Source: Mycobacterium gordonae
Lineage (GTDB): Bacteria > Actinomycetota > Actinomycetes > Mycobacteriales > Mycobacteriaceae
Direction of reading: 5' to 3'
Length of the DNA stretch: 64,000 bases
Assembly (NCBI RefSeq): GCF_017086405.1
Contig: NZ_CP070973.1
Location: 4,558,739 to 4,622,738 of the forward strand
Shown here piece after piece: positions 15,681 to 26,947 of the stretch. The first letter of the stretch is position 1, and each line of letters begins with the position of its first letter. A program made the position numbers and the translations under genes. The notes under the pieces are model-generated. The model ran no database searches and was not told where the DNA came from. It worked only from the letters and a program-made list of their open reading frames with translations.

Positions 15681-18650
15681 TCATCCCGGCCCGGTGCTGC
15701 CGTCAGCGCCCGGTAAACCGGGGCCGTCGGGGCCGAGACCGGGCACACCGCCGATGCCGCCCGCGGCCACACCGTCTGAGAAGGCGTCGCCGCCCTTTCC
15801 GCCATTGCCGCCAGTGAAACCTGCCCCGAAGCTGTCACCGCCCGACCCGCCGTGACCACCGGTGGCCTTTGCGCTCTGGAAGCTGTGCGCGGTACCGCCT
15901 TGGCCGCCGGTGCCGCCTAGGGCGCCAGTGCCCCCGAACCCGGCCGTGCCACCATACGTTTCGCCGACTCCGTGGTGCGTTGCATCACCGCCGGCGCCGC
16001 CGGTACCCCCGATGCCCGTGGCGCCGGTGGCCGTGCCGCCCATTCCGCCGGTGCCACCGACGGCCGCGGCCGTTGCGGTAGTGCCGTTGATATAGACATC
16101 CCCCCCGTGCCCGCCGCGCGCTGAGCCGAAGTTATTGACACCCTTACCGCCGTCGCCGCCGCTGCCGCCGATGACGTCATGCGTGTACGCCGGGTTATCC
16201 GCAGTCACGCTGCCGCCGTAGCCGCCTGACCCGCCGATGCCGAGACTCCCGTTGCCCCCGTCACCTCCGCGTCCCGGAGCAACCTCGCCTATTCCCGCGG
16301 TGTAGGTGAAACCCGCGTTGCCGCCGCCACCCCCAAGGGCCCCGTCGCCGCCGTCGCCGCCGTCGCCGGAGGTGGCTGTCGCGGTCGAGTCGACGTTGAA
16401 GATGGTCGCGTCACCGCCGTCACCACCGACCCCACCGGCGCCCGTGGCGCCGCCGTTGCCACCGTGACCACCGATTCCGCCGGTGACGCTTCCCGTTCCG
16501 CCGCTCATCGCTTGGCCCCCACGGCCACCGAATCCACCGACTGTCGTTCCTACTCCGCCGTCACCGGCCGCGCCGCCATGGGCCGTGCCGAGACCGTTAT
16601 TGAATGCGAGTCCACCGGCTCCGCCGAGACCGCCGATGCCGCCGAGTGCGGCGCCACCTTTACCGCCAGAACCGCCGATCGCCGTCGCGTGGGAATTGGG
16701 ATCATCGATAGCGGCCGTGCCACCGGTTCCACCGCGACCGGATCCCGAGCCGCCGTTGTCGATCCCCTGCCCGCCGTCTCCACCGGTGCCGCCGATAACC
16801 GTGACCGTGGACGCGCTGTTGTTCACGTCTGCCACCCCGCCGTTGCCCCCGTCGCCGCCGCCGGTTGTGTAGCCGATGCCACCCCTGCCGCCGTCGCCGG
16901 GATGGAGGTTGCCGGTTCCGCTGGTATAGGTCACACCACCGTCGCCGCCGCGCCCGCCGTGCGCTCCATCACCACCGGCCCCGCCATCACCGCCGACAGC
17001 CGTGGACGCAGAATCGTTGTTAGTGATATACGCGTCGCCGCCGAACCCACCGTCCCCGCCGTTGCCGGTGGCGCCGCCAGCGCCTCCCGCACCACCGGAA
17101 CCGCCAGCGACGCTTGCCGTTCCGATGTTCTGAGCGTCGCCTCCCCAGCCACCGGCACCACCGTCGCCACTGCCGGCGCCGGCCCCACCGTCACCACCTG
17201 TGCCGCCATTGCCCGCCATGACACCGGCGTCGCCGCCGTTGCCGCCACGCCCGCCGCTCCCGCCACCGGCCCCGGCATTGCCGCCGGCCCCGCCAGCACC
17301 GCCGCTGCCGTACTGGCCGCCCTTGCCCCCGAATCCGCCGTCGCCACCGTTGCCGAGACCGGTTGCGGTCCAACCGTTTCCGCCCGCCCCGCCGGTGCCG
17401 CCGTTATCCGGAACGATGACGCCGTCGGCAGCCGTGGCCCCCGAAGTAAGCCCCGCGCCGCCGATTCCGCCGGTGCCCACGCCACCCGGGTTACCGCCGG
17501 TGCCGCCCATGCCGCCGCTGGGATTGACGGCATCGCCATTGCCGCCGGCACCGCCGTTACCCGGTGCCCCCGCATTGCCGCCGGCACCCCCGTCGCCACC
17601 ATTGCCGGTGAGCCCGGCGACGCCGAAGAGCGCCGAACCGCGTCCGCCCCCGCCACCGATGCCACCGTTGCCACCGTGTCCGGCCGGGCCGCTGTCGCCC
17701 CCGGTACCGCCGTTCACTCCGCCGCCGGCGCCGCTCGCATCCCAGCCGGCGCCACCGGTACCCCCGGCCCCTCCAACACCGCCGTGACCCCCTTGACCAC
17801 CGGCCCCGCCGGTCCCGAACAGCGCACCACCGTTACCGCCAGCGCCGCCGTTACCGCCAACACCGCCATTGCCGCCCAGACCACCGGTACCGCCCGCGGA
17901 TGTCGCGGTACCCGGGGTGCCGGTAGATCCGACCTCGCCGGCCGCGCCGCCGCCACCGAAACCACCGATGCCGCCGTTGCCGAAAAGCAATGCGCTGCCA
18001 CCGGTTCCGCCGGTTCCTCCGGTTCCGCCGGCCAGGCCGATGCCACCGCTGCCGCCGGTGCCGCCATTGCCCCACAACCAGCCGCCGGCACCACCAGTGC
18101 CGCCAGCCCCCCCGCCGACGCCGCCGATTCCGCCCGTTCCACCGGTGCCGAGCAACCCGGCGTTACCGCCGGGTCCTCCCGCCTGACCGGGCGCCCCCGA
18201 CCCTCCGGTGCCGCCGTTGCCCCACAGAATTCCACCCGCCCCACCGGCTCGCCCCGTACCCGGTGCACCGTTGGTGCCGTCGCCGATCAGGGGGCGGCCG
18301 AGCACCACATTGGTGGGCGTGTTGATCACCGCTAGTACCTGATCTATCAACGCCTGCAATGGATTTGCATTAACTGCCTCGGCTGCCGAATACGCCGCGC
18401 CGGCAGCACTCAATGCCCGCACGAACTCGGCGTGAAACGCCGCAGCCTGCGTACTGAACGCGTGATACTGCCGGGCATGGTTCGAAAACAGCGAGGCGAC
18501 GGCTGCCGACACCTCATCGCCGGCGGCCGCCAATATCGTTGCGGTAGGCCCGAATGCCGCGTGGTTTGCAGCGCCGATCGACGAGCCGATGCCCGCAACC
18601 TCGGCCGCTGCCATCGCGAGTGCCTCCGGTGTTGCGATGACGTATGACAT
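15681..18650 (-). CDS. PE_PGRS protein with C-terminal super-repeats
   Basis: 989 aa from ATG 18650. The PE domain occupies residues 1-~95 (MSYVIATPEALAMAAAEVAG at the start), then the GRPLIGDGTNG linker, then ~860 residues of Gly-Gly-x PGRS repeat. PE_PGRS proteins are exported by type VII secretion and reach the cell surface. The last half is unusual: two successive ~210-residue blocks repeat the same order of seven non-glycine loops (for example DAYITNNDSAST then DATIFNVDSTAT; FTYTAGIGEVAPG matching VTYTSGTGNLHPG). No catalytic C-terminal domain follows. Adjacent co-directional PE_PGRS at 18702. Confidence 0.88.
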   Translation of the reverse strand: MSYVIATPEALAMAAAEVAGIGSSIGAANHAAFGPTATILAAAGDEVSAAVASLFSNHARQYHAFSTQAAAFHAEFVRALSAAGAAYSAAEAVNANPLQALIDQVLAVINTPTNVVLGRPLIGDGTNGAPGTGRAGGAGGILWGNGGTGGSGAPGQAGGPGGNAGLLGTGGTGGIGGVGGGAGGTGGAGGWLWGNGGTGGSGGIGLAGGTGGTGGTGGSALLFGNGGIGGFGGGGAAGEVGSTGTPGTATSAGGTGGLGGNGGVGGNGGAGGNGGALFGTGGAGGQGGHGGVGGAGGTGGAGWDASGAGGGVNGGTGGDSGPAGHGGNGGIGGGGGRGSALFGVAGLTGNGGDGGAGGNAGAPGNGGAGGNGDAVNPSGGMGGTGGNPGGVGTGGIGGAGLTSGATAADGVIVPDNGGTGGAGGNGWTATGLGNGGDGGFGGKGGQYGSGGAGGAGGNAGAGGGSGGRGGNGGDAGVMAGNGGTGGDGGAGAGSGDGGAGGWGGDAQNIGTASVAGGSGGAGGAGGATGNGGDGGFGGDAYITNNDSASTAVGGDGGAGGDGAHGGRGGDGGVTYTSGTGNLHPGDGGRGGIGYTTGGGDGGNGGVADVNNSASTVTVIGGTGGDGGQGIDNGGSGSGRGGTGGTAAIDDPNSHATAIGGSGGKGGAALGGIGGLGGAGGLAFNNGLGTAHGGAAGDGGVGTTVGGFGGRGGQAMSGGTGSVTGGIGGHGGNGGATGAGGVGGDGGDATIFNVDSTATATSGDGGDGGDGALGGGGGNAGFTYTAGIGEVAPGRGGDGGNGSLGIGGSGGYGGSVTADNPAYTHDVIGGSGGDGGKGVNNFGSARGGHGGDVYINGTTATAAAVGGTGGMGGTATGATGIGGTGGAGGDATHHGVGETYGGTAGFGGTGALGGTGGQGGTAHSFQSAKATGGHGGSGGDSFGAGFTGGNGGKGGDAFSDGVAAGGIGGVPGLGPDGPGLPGADGSTGPG

Positions 18651-18701
18651 TTGGGGCTCCAATCTTGCTGGTGTGCAGAAGTTTTGACTGAAACCGTCCG
18701 C

Positions 18702-20366
18702 TCAGGCGGAGAGTCCGTCGTGGCCGTCGGCCGACTTTCCGGGCGTCAAGCCAGTGCTGCCCGGGTTGCCGTTGACGCTGCCGGTGCCCGCCTCGCCACC
18801 GGCGCCACCTACGCCGCTGAGCGCACCGTGGCCACCGGTACCTCCGACACCGTGGATGCCGGCCTGACCGAACAGGCCGCCCGCGCCGCCCGCGCCGCCG
18901 TTACCGCCGTTGCCGCCGACACCACCGGCCCCGCCGGCGCCTCCGTCTCCGCCGTCTCCGCCGATGCCATCGACGCGAGTTGTTCCGCTAACCGCCACAC
19001 CGCCATTGCCGGCAATACCGCCGGGTCCGCCGTCTGCGCCGACACCGCCGTCAGCCCCGACACCACCATGGCCACCGGCACCACCGGCTCCGAACAGCCA
19101 ACCGCCGCGGCCACCGGCGCCACCGGCGCCACCGGCACCGCCGGCACCGCCGGCTACCCCGACACCGCCATCACCACCGTCACCGCCATCTCCGCCGAAG
19201 GCAGCGACAACAGCTCTCACTGCTCCGCCATTACCGCCGTGCCCGCCTACCGCCCCGGCACCGCCCACACCGCCGTCGCCCCCGTTGCCGCCATGAACCT
19301 CGGCGGCAGAATAGAGGCCCCTGCCAAAACCACCATTGCCGCCAATACCGCCGGGTCCGCCGACACCTCCAGCGCCCCCGGTACCACCATCGCCACCGTA
19401 AAACGCATCACCAAAACCGGCGGGGGCTGCTCTGCCGCCGAGGCCGCCATTGCCACCAGCGGCGTTAGGGCCGCCGGCACCACCATCACCCCCGCGGCCG
19501 CCGTTATCGCCTTGACCCCCTCCGCCCCCGTCACCACCGCCCATCCCCTGCTCAGTTCCATTAGGCCCGGCCCCTCCCGCACCGCCATCGAAGAAACTGT
19601 CGATTCCGGCCTCGCCGGTCGGCAGCTTGGCGGTCTGGTTGAACAACGGATTGACACCGGCTGCCCCATTGGCGCCGGCCCCACCGGAGCCGCCGGCTCC
19701 GCCGATGCCGAACAGGCCGGCGTTGCCGCCGGCGCCGCCGAACCCGCCGACACCGCTCGGCGTGGTCGCCGCGCCGCCGTCCCCGCCGGCCCCACCCACT
19801 CCGTACAGCCACCCACCGGCACCGCCATTGCCGCCCGCGGAATCGGTGCCGCCCCCGCCTCCGGCACCGCCATTGCCGATCAGACCAGCGGAGCCGCCCG
19901 CGGTGCCCGCCACGCCGGCGGTGGTGCTGGTGTAGCCGCGACCGCCGTTGCCGTACAGCAGTCCTCCGGCACCGCCCGACTGGCCGGGCGCCGTGGCATC
20001 GGCGCCGTCGCCGATCAGTGGTCGTCCCAACAGCGCCTGCGACGGCGCGTTGAGTAGGTCGAGCAGCGGCTGCAGCGGGGAGACGTTCGCGTACTCAGCG
20101 GCGGCATAGGCAGCACCGGCCGAGTCCAGCACCTGAACGAACTGGGCGTGAAACGCCGCAGCGCGGGCGCTCACCCACTGGTACTGCAGCGCGTGAGCCT
20201 GGAAGAGCTGCGCGATGGAGACCGACACCTCGTCGGCGCCGGCAGCAAGCAGGTTGGCCGTCGGCGACGCCGCGGCGATCGTGGCGTCGCCGAGCCGCCC
20301 GGCGATGCCTGCCAGGTCCGACGCCGCAGTCGCCACCATTTCAGGTGCCGCACACACGAATGACAT
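18702..20366 (-). CDS. PE_PGRS protein
   Basis: 554 aa from ATG 20366, behind GGAGGT. It has a canonical PE domain (MSFVCAAPEMVATAASDLAG at residues 1-20, extending to ~95), the GRPLIGDGADATAPG linker, and a PGRS region with one non-repetitive insert around residue 240 (FNQTAKLPTGEAGIDSFFDG). Predicted to be secreted through an ESX-5-type system and surface-bound. The AT-rich 490-bp gap upstream is its likely control region. Confidence 0.88.
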   Translation of the reverse strand: MSFVCAAPEMVATAASDLAGIAGRLGDATIAAASPTANLLAAGADEVSVSIAQLFQAHALQYQWVSARAAAFHAQFVQVLDSAGAAYAAAEYANVSPLQPLLDLLNAPSQALLGRPLIGDGADATAPGQSGGAGGLLYGNGGRGYTSTTAGVAGTAGGSAGLIGNGGAGGGGGTDSAGGNGGAGGWLYGVGGAGGDGGAATTPSGVGGFGGAGGNAGLFGIGGAGGSGGAGANGAAGVNPLFNQTAKLPTGEAGIDSFFDGGAGGAGPNGTEQGMGGGDGGGGGQGDNGGRGGDGGAGGPNAAGGNGGLGGRAAPAGFGDAFYGGDGGTGGAGGVGGPGGIGGNGGFGRGLYSAAEVHGGNGGDGGVGGAGAVGGHGGNGGAVRAVVAAFGGDGGDGGDGGVGVAGGAGGAGGAGGAGGRGGWLFGAGGAGGHGGVGADGGVGADGGPGGIAGNGGVAVSGTTRVDGIGGDGGDGGAGGAGGVGGNGGNGGAGGAGGLFGQAGIHGVGGTGGHGALSGVGGAGGEAGTGSVNGNPGSTGLTPGKSADGHDGLSA

Positions 20367-20854
20367 GAGTACCTCCATCACATCGGCCGTCCGCGGCGAG
20401 CGCCCATTCGGCGTTCTTCGGTCGGTATAAGCGGAATTTATACGGTTTGCCATATGAACGTTGATTATTTGCCAAAAATCTTGAGTGATTGGCTGAATTG
20501 GCCCAAACTGGGCGTCCGACCAGCGGGACTTCGGAAAATTTCCAATCCCTCAGCAAGCGAGTAAGCAATCACTAGCTATTGACTAGCAAGCGTGTAATCA
20601 CTAACTTTTTTGAGAGCGTTTATTCGCTATCTTTTGGCTCTAATTTGTTTGCCATCCACTCAATTAACGTTTGCTTGTATGTATTCACTATCTTTAACAA
20701 TGCGGCATTGCCGCCAAGGCTCACTCGGGTGGGATGATGGGTTTCTGACCTGTACCGCAGACATCACCGGCAAGGAGGTGATCGGTCCCCGGCTAGGTTG
20801 TCCCCCTATCCGCCCGCACCGTCAGCCTCGCGGCGTCCGTATACGGTTGGTTGC
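20367..20854. other. Gene-free AT-rich intergenic region with repeated AATCACTAnCT motifs
   Basis: No coding sequence is supported. The segment 20430-20720 is strikingly AT-rich for this genome. It contains four variants of A(A/T)TC(A/G)CTAnCTTT at 20567, 20596, 20622 and 20683; the first two are preceded by AGCAAGCG(A/T)GTAA. Upstream of PE_PGRS genes such DNA is commonly bound by Lsr2 or EspR (general knowledge). Here the repeated motif looks like a specific multi-site operator. Confidence 0.55.
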
Positions 20855-21823
20855 ATGAAATACGTTGAGGTCAACGGAGTTGGACAGGTCAGTCGGATCG
20901 GGCTAGGCACGTGGCAGTTCGGTTCGCGCGAGTGGGGTTACGGAGACAACTACGCCTCCGGGGCCGCACGCGACATCGTGCAGCGCGCCCGCGCCCTCGG
21001 CGTTACCCTGTTCGACACCGCCGAGGTGTACGGCCTGGGCAAGAGCGAACGAATCCTGGGCGAGGCGCTGGGTGATGAGCGCACCGAGGTCGCGGTCGCC
21101 AGCAAGATCTTCCCGGTGGCCCCGTTTCCCTCGGTCATCAAGCAGCGCGAACGTGCCAGCGCTCGGCGGCTGCAGCTGGACCGCATTCCGCTGTACCAGG
21201 TTCATCAGCCCAATCCGGTCGTCCCGGACACGGTGATCATGCCTGGCATGCGTGACCTGCTCGACGAGGGCAAGATCGGCGCCGCCGGCGTCTCGAACTA
21301 TTCGTTGAGCCGGTGGCAACAGGCGGATGCCGCGCTCGGTCGCCCGGTCATCAGCAACCAGGTGCACTTCTCGCTGGCGCACCCGCGCGCTCTGGACCAC
21401 ATGGTTCCCTTTGCCGAACGCGAGAACCGCATCGTCATCGCCTACAGCCCGTTGGCACAGGGACTGCTGGGCGGCAAGTACGGCGTCGACAACCGCCCGG
21501 GCGGCGTTCGCGCGGTCAACCCGCTGTTCGGCACCGAGAACCTGCGCCGCATCGAACCGCTACTGCAAACGCTGCGGGATGTTGCCGCCGACGTCGGCGC
21601 CCAGCCCGCGCAGGTGGCGCTGGCCTGGCTGATCAGCCTGCCGGGTGTCGTCGCCATCCCCGGCGCGTCCAGCGTGGAGCAACTGGAGTTCAACGTGGCC
21701 GCCGCCGAGGTGGAGTTGCCCACCGAGTCGCGTGACGCGCTCACCACGGCCGCACGCGCGTTCAAGCCGGTGTCCACCGGACGCTTCCTCACCGACCTGG
21801 TTCGCGAGAAGCTGGGCCGCTGA
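20855..21823 (+). CDS. Aldo/keto reductase
   Basis: 322 aa from ATG 20855. It has the AKR barrel with FDTAEVYGLGKSER (catalytic Asp and Tyr, about residues 52-65), KIFPVAP with the catalytic Lys region, and the YQVHQPNP His. Its neighbourhood, divergent in sense from htpG on the other side of a small gene, mirrors Rv2298-Rv2299c of M. tuberculosis. It should reduce carbonyls with NADPH; substrate unknown. Confidence 0.87.
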   Translation: MKYVEVNGVGQVSRIGLGTWQFGSREWGYGDNYASGAARDIVQRARALGVTLFDTAEVYGLGKSERILGEALGDERTEVAVASKIFPVAPFPSVIKQRERASARRLQLDRIPLYQVHQPNPVVPDTVIMPGMRDLLDEGKIGAAGVSNYSLSRWQQADAALGRPVISNQVHFSLAHPRALDHMVPFAERENRIVIAYSPLAQGLLGGKYGVDNRPGGVRAVNPLFGTENLRRIEPLLQTLRDVAADVGAQPAQVALAWLISLPGVVAIPGASSVEQLEFNVAAAEVELPTESRDALTTAARAFKPVSTGRFLTDLVREKLGR

Positions 21824-22040
21824 GTCGGTGTGTGACGCGCCGGCGGCTCAACGGGGCGGTGAAGCCGCCGGTGTCGTCGAATCCCGCCCACTGCCCGTCG
21901 TCGCACACCTGCATGCGCCATCCCAGCTGGTAGCGGCCGGCGACCGTCTCAGTAAACCAACGGTGGGCGTCCTCCGCACTGTCAAAGGTCTTGGTCCCGA
22001 CGATCACGCCGCGCGGATCGATGGCCCGAAACACAGTCAT
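21789..22040 (-). CDS. Small conserved-looking hypothetical protein
   Basis: 83 aa from ATG 22040 (MTVFRAIDPRGVIVGTKTFD). The compact start with SAEDAHRWFTETV and GWRMQVCDDGQWAGFDD suggests a small alpha/beta domain; the last residues are basic and overlap the aldo/keto reductase 3' end by 35 bp. No function recognised. Composition supports a real gene more than the opposite frame. Confidence 0.55.
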   Translation of the reverse strand: MTVFRAIDPRGVIVGTKTFDSAEDAHRWFTETVAGRYQLGWRMQVCDDGQWAGFDDTGGFTAPLSRRRVTHRLSGPASREPGR

Positions 22041-22169
22041 GAGACGTGGATATCCGTTCCGGCCAGCTTTCAATCGCACCGGCCGGTGACCGTCGCTAGG
22101 GCCGCGACACTGAAACGGCGTACGCGACATGCCGCGCCGGGTGTACACAGCTTCAATCGCGACAATCGC

Positions 22170-24095
<1,926 letters not shown>

Positions 24096-24293
24096 GACAT
24101 TCCTCCTGCGACGTGCTCAGCCCTGTCCGGGGGCGATCGATCCTGAATTTAGCGAGAGGCTCATCGGGCCCGCGTCGGGGGTCGTCGGATGACGGGAAAG
24201 AGCCATCCCGAGACACGGCGAAGCGTTACAATCTACGTCGCTGAGCGGCGCACGACCGCGGGGTGGCAGCCGAGTTGTCCTGAGAGGTGCGCC

Positions 24294-25664
24294 ATGCCGT
24301 TCGTAATCGCGGCTCCCGAGATGGTGACTACGGCTGCGGCAAACCTGGCCGGCCTCGGCACGACGATCCAGGCAGCCAACGCGATCGCAGCCGCCCCGAC
24401 GTCGACCGTGCTGGCCGCCGGCGCCGACGAAGTGTCGACGGCACTCGCGGCCGTGTTCGGGGCCCACGCGCGGGCGTATCAGGCCGTCAGCACGGAGGCG
24501 GCCACGTTCCATGAGCGGTTTGTGCAGGCGCTGAACACTGCCGGCAGCTCATACGCCAGCGCCGAAGTCGCTAATGCTCAGCAGGCCGTATTGGACGCGA
24601 TCAACGCTCCCAGCCAGGCTATTCTCGGGCGCCCGCTGATCGGCGACGGCGCCAACGCGACAGCGCCGGGCGGCAACGGCGGACCCGGCGGTCTGCTGTA
24701 CGGCAATGGCGGCAATGGCGCGGCAGGCGGTGCCGGTCAGGCCGGTGGCAACGGTGGTGCTGCCGGCCTGATCGGCAGGGGCGGCAACGGCGGCCGTGGC
24801 GGTCCCGGTATGTCCGGGGGGTCAGGCGGTCACGGTGGTCTGCTCTGGGGTAACGGCGGCAGCGGCGGGGCCGGAGGAAGTGCCGTCACGCCCACCGGCA
24901 ATGGCGGCAATGGTGGCGCCGGCGGCTCTGCCGGCTTCCTCGGCGACGGCGGGACCGGCGGCTACGGCGGTAGCGGCGCCCAGGGCTCGCTGAACGTAAC
25001 CGCTGGGGCCGGCGGCAGTGGCGGTGCCGGCGGAAGCAGCGGAGTGTTCGGCAATGGCGGAGCCGGCGGGCAAGGCGGCCAGGGTGGGGCGGCCACCTCC
25101 TTTCCCGGGAGCACCGCGGGCAACGGTGGAGCCGGGGGCGCCGGAGGTAGCGCCGAGTTGTTCGGCGCCGGCGGCGCCGGCGGTCAAGGCGGCCACGGTG
25201 GGAACGGCGGCCTCACCACTTCGGACAACGGAGGCGACGGCGGCGCCGGCGGCGCCGGTGGAATGGGCGGAGTGTGGGGCGGCGGAGGTGCCGGCGGGGG
25301 CGGCGGGCAGGCCGGTTTCGGATTGGCCAGCAATGGAGACGGCGGCAGAGGTGGCGCCGGCGGCGCAGCCCGGCTGGTCGGTGACGGCGGCGCCGGTGGC
25401 GTCGGCGCCGGCGCGATCGCTTCGGGCATCGCAGGGGTGGGCGGCGACGGCGGCACCAGTGGCCGACTTTTCGGCAACGGCGGAAACGGCGGTGACGCCG
25501 GTGCGACCAACGGCTTCGGCACGGGTGCCGTCGGCGGTAACGGTGGCAACGCGATATTCATCGGCAACGGCGGCAACGGCGGGAGCGGCACAGGAGGCAA
25601 GGCCGGTGGGGCGGGAGGAACGGCCGGGCCATTCGGTCACAGTGGGGCGGGCGGAGCCGCCTGA
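24294..25664 (+). CDS. PE_PGRS protein
   Basis: 456 aa from ATG 24294. PE domain at residues 1-~92 (MPFVIAAPEMVTTAAANLAG), GRPLIGDGANATAPG linker, then uninterrupted PGRS repeats to the end, without a C-terminal domain. Predicted to be exported to the cell surface by type VII secretion. Divergent from htpG across ~200 bp. The PE domain resembles that of the 18702 gene more than that of the 15681 gene. Confidence 0.88.
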   Translation: MPFVIAAPEMVTTAAANLAGLGTTIQAANAIAAAPTSTVLAAGADEVSTALAAVFGAHARAYQAVSTEAATFHERFVQALNTAGSSYASAEVANAQQAVLDAINAPSQAILGRPLIGDGANATAPGGNGGPGGLLYGNGGNGAAGGAGQAGGNGGAAGLIGRGGNGGRGGPGMSGGSGGHGGLLWGNGGSGGAGGSAVTPTGNGGNGGAGGSAGFLGDGGTGGYGGSGAQGSLNVTAGAGGSGGAGGSSGVFGNGGAGGQGGQGGAATSFPGSTAGNGGAGGAGGSAELFGAGGAGGQGGHGGNGGLTTSDNGGDGGAGGAGGMGGVWGGGGAGGGGGQAGFGLASNGDGGRGGAGGAARLVGDGGAGGVGAGAIASGIAGVGGDGGTSGRLFGNGGNGGDAGATNGFGTGAVGGNGGNAIFIGNGGNGGSGTGGKAGGAGGTAGPFGHSGAGGAA

Positions 25665-25781
25665 AACGGATGCGACAAGTGTTGCTGCGCAAGCACTCCT
25701 GCAGCGTGCGCAGTGTGGCGGGTGGGCGGCCGCCAGGATGGCCGGCCAGCGCGCGAAAACGACTGCCAGCCTTCCGGTTTG

Positions 25782-26873
25782 TCAGCAGGCCTTCGCTTCC
25801 ACGAGACTGAACGGCGAAGCGGTCGGAATCACCCGCGTCATCCTGAACCCGGCGCGCGCAAGCAACGTCCCGTACTCCTCCGCAGTGCGTTCCCGGCTGC
25901 CATCAAAACCCAAGAGCATCTCGAGATCAGCCCAGTTGCCGACGAAGTCGCGGTTGTGCGCGGGTATCACGAGTTCGACCAGGACCACGGTGCAGTCCGC
26001 ACCGCACGCGGTACGCAGGTTGCGCAAGATAGCCTCAGCCTTCTCATCGGGCCAGTCGTGAATGATGTTCTTCAGCACGTACAGGTTGGCCCCGCCGGGG
26101 ATGCCCTCAAAGAACGACCCCGTCTCGATGCGAACCCGCTCTTCGACACCAAGTTTTCGCAGCAGTGGTGGCGCCCCGGCGGCGACTTCGGGGATTTCCA
26201 GCAGCACACCGCGAGCGGCCGGTGCCGCCGTCAGGATCGCGGCCAGCAGGCGGCCGTGTCCGCCGCCGACATCCATGATCGTGGGGTATGGGGTGAAGTC
26301 ATAGGCGGCAACCACGGGGCGCTCCGCCATCTCCGAAATGCTGGTCATGGCGCCGTTGAAAAGCTCTGCCAGGTGGGGATCGTCGCCGAGGTAGTCGAAG
26401 AATTCCTTGCCGCGAAGGCGTGGAATGCTCGCCCTGCCGGTTCTGATCGACTCCGCAAGCATGCTCCAGTGCTCGCGATGCTGTGGCGATCCGTAGTACA
26501 TGGCCGCCGATGCCATCGACCCCGGAGCGTCTGTCCGCAGAGTGTCGGCCAGGGCCGTCAGGCCATAGGCACCATCGGGGTGCTTACGGAATATGCCGCG
26601 GCCCTCCAGCGCGCGCAGAAGTCGACTCACCGCATCGGGGTCGGCACCGACCTTTGCCGCAAGATCATCGGGCTGCAGCGGCCCCGCCGCGAGCGCGTCG
26701 GCGATACCCAATTCGGCGGCTGCTTCTATCGCCTGCGACGTCCAGCCCGCAAGAATGAGCTCAATCATCACGACGGGCGGTGGAGCGAGTCGCTGATGTA
26801 AGCGATAGACGCTATATCGCAGGCGGTCAACCAGTTTCGCCAACCGAGCCGGCGGTACGCGTGTGGGTTGCAT
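25782..26873 (-). CDS. SAM-dependent O-methyltransferase (family 2 type)
   Basis: 363 aa from ATG 26873 with AGGAGG upstream (a TTG nine bases earlier is in frame). The N-terminal winged-helix dimerisation domain spans residues 25-110. The Rossmann SAM site is TIMDVGGGHGRLLAAIL (about residue 200), and the catalytic region LKNIIHDWPDEKA holds the His-Asp typical of plant-type and hydroxyneurosporene-type O-methyltransferases. Acceptor unknown. Divergent from a TetR regulator across 74 bp that contain a direct-repeat operator. Confidence 0.85.
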   Translation of the reverse strand: MQPTRVPPARLAKLVDRLRYSVYRLHQRLAPPPVVMIELILAGWTSQAIEAAAELGIADALAAGPLQPDDLAAKVGADPDAVSRLLRALEGRGIFRKHPDGAYGLTALADTLRTDAPGSMASAAMYYGSPQHREHWSMLAESIRTGRASIPRLRGKEFFDYLGDDPHLAELFNGAMTSISEMAERPVVAAYDFTPYPTIMDVGGGHGRLLAAILTAAPAARGVLLEIPEVAAGAPPLLRKLGVEERVRIETGSFFEGIPGGANLYVLKNIIHDWPDEKAEAILRNLRTACGADCTVVLVELVIPAHNRDFVGNWADLEMLLGFDGSRERTAEEYGTLLARAGFRMTRVIPTASPFSLVEAKAC

Positions 26874-26906
26874 GGCGCTCAACCTCCTGTAGTAACATTT
26901 CGCAAG

Positions 26907-26939
26907 AGTTAACTATATTGAATGAAGTTGACTATATGG
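26907..26939. promoter_or_regulatory. Direct-repeat operator between methyltransferase and tetR
   Basis: AGTTAACTATATTG (26907-26920) and AGTTGACTATATGG (26926-26939) are 14-bp direct repeats spaced 19 bp apart, in the gap between the divergent genes. They probably bind the TetR protein and control both genes. The second copy overlaps an alternative tetR start at 26936, which argues for the start at 26948. Confidence 0.5.
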
Positions 26940-26947
26940 AAGGTGGG

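Noticed and set aside
15862..20057. Long plus-strand open frames (up to 620 codons) antisense to the PE_PGRS genes
   Set aside because: They are the complement of GGC-GGN repeats, rich in Pro, Thr and Ala, with no start signal or domain; the minus-strand frames have PE domains and ribosome-binding sites.
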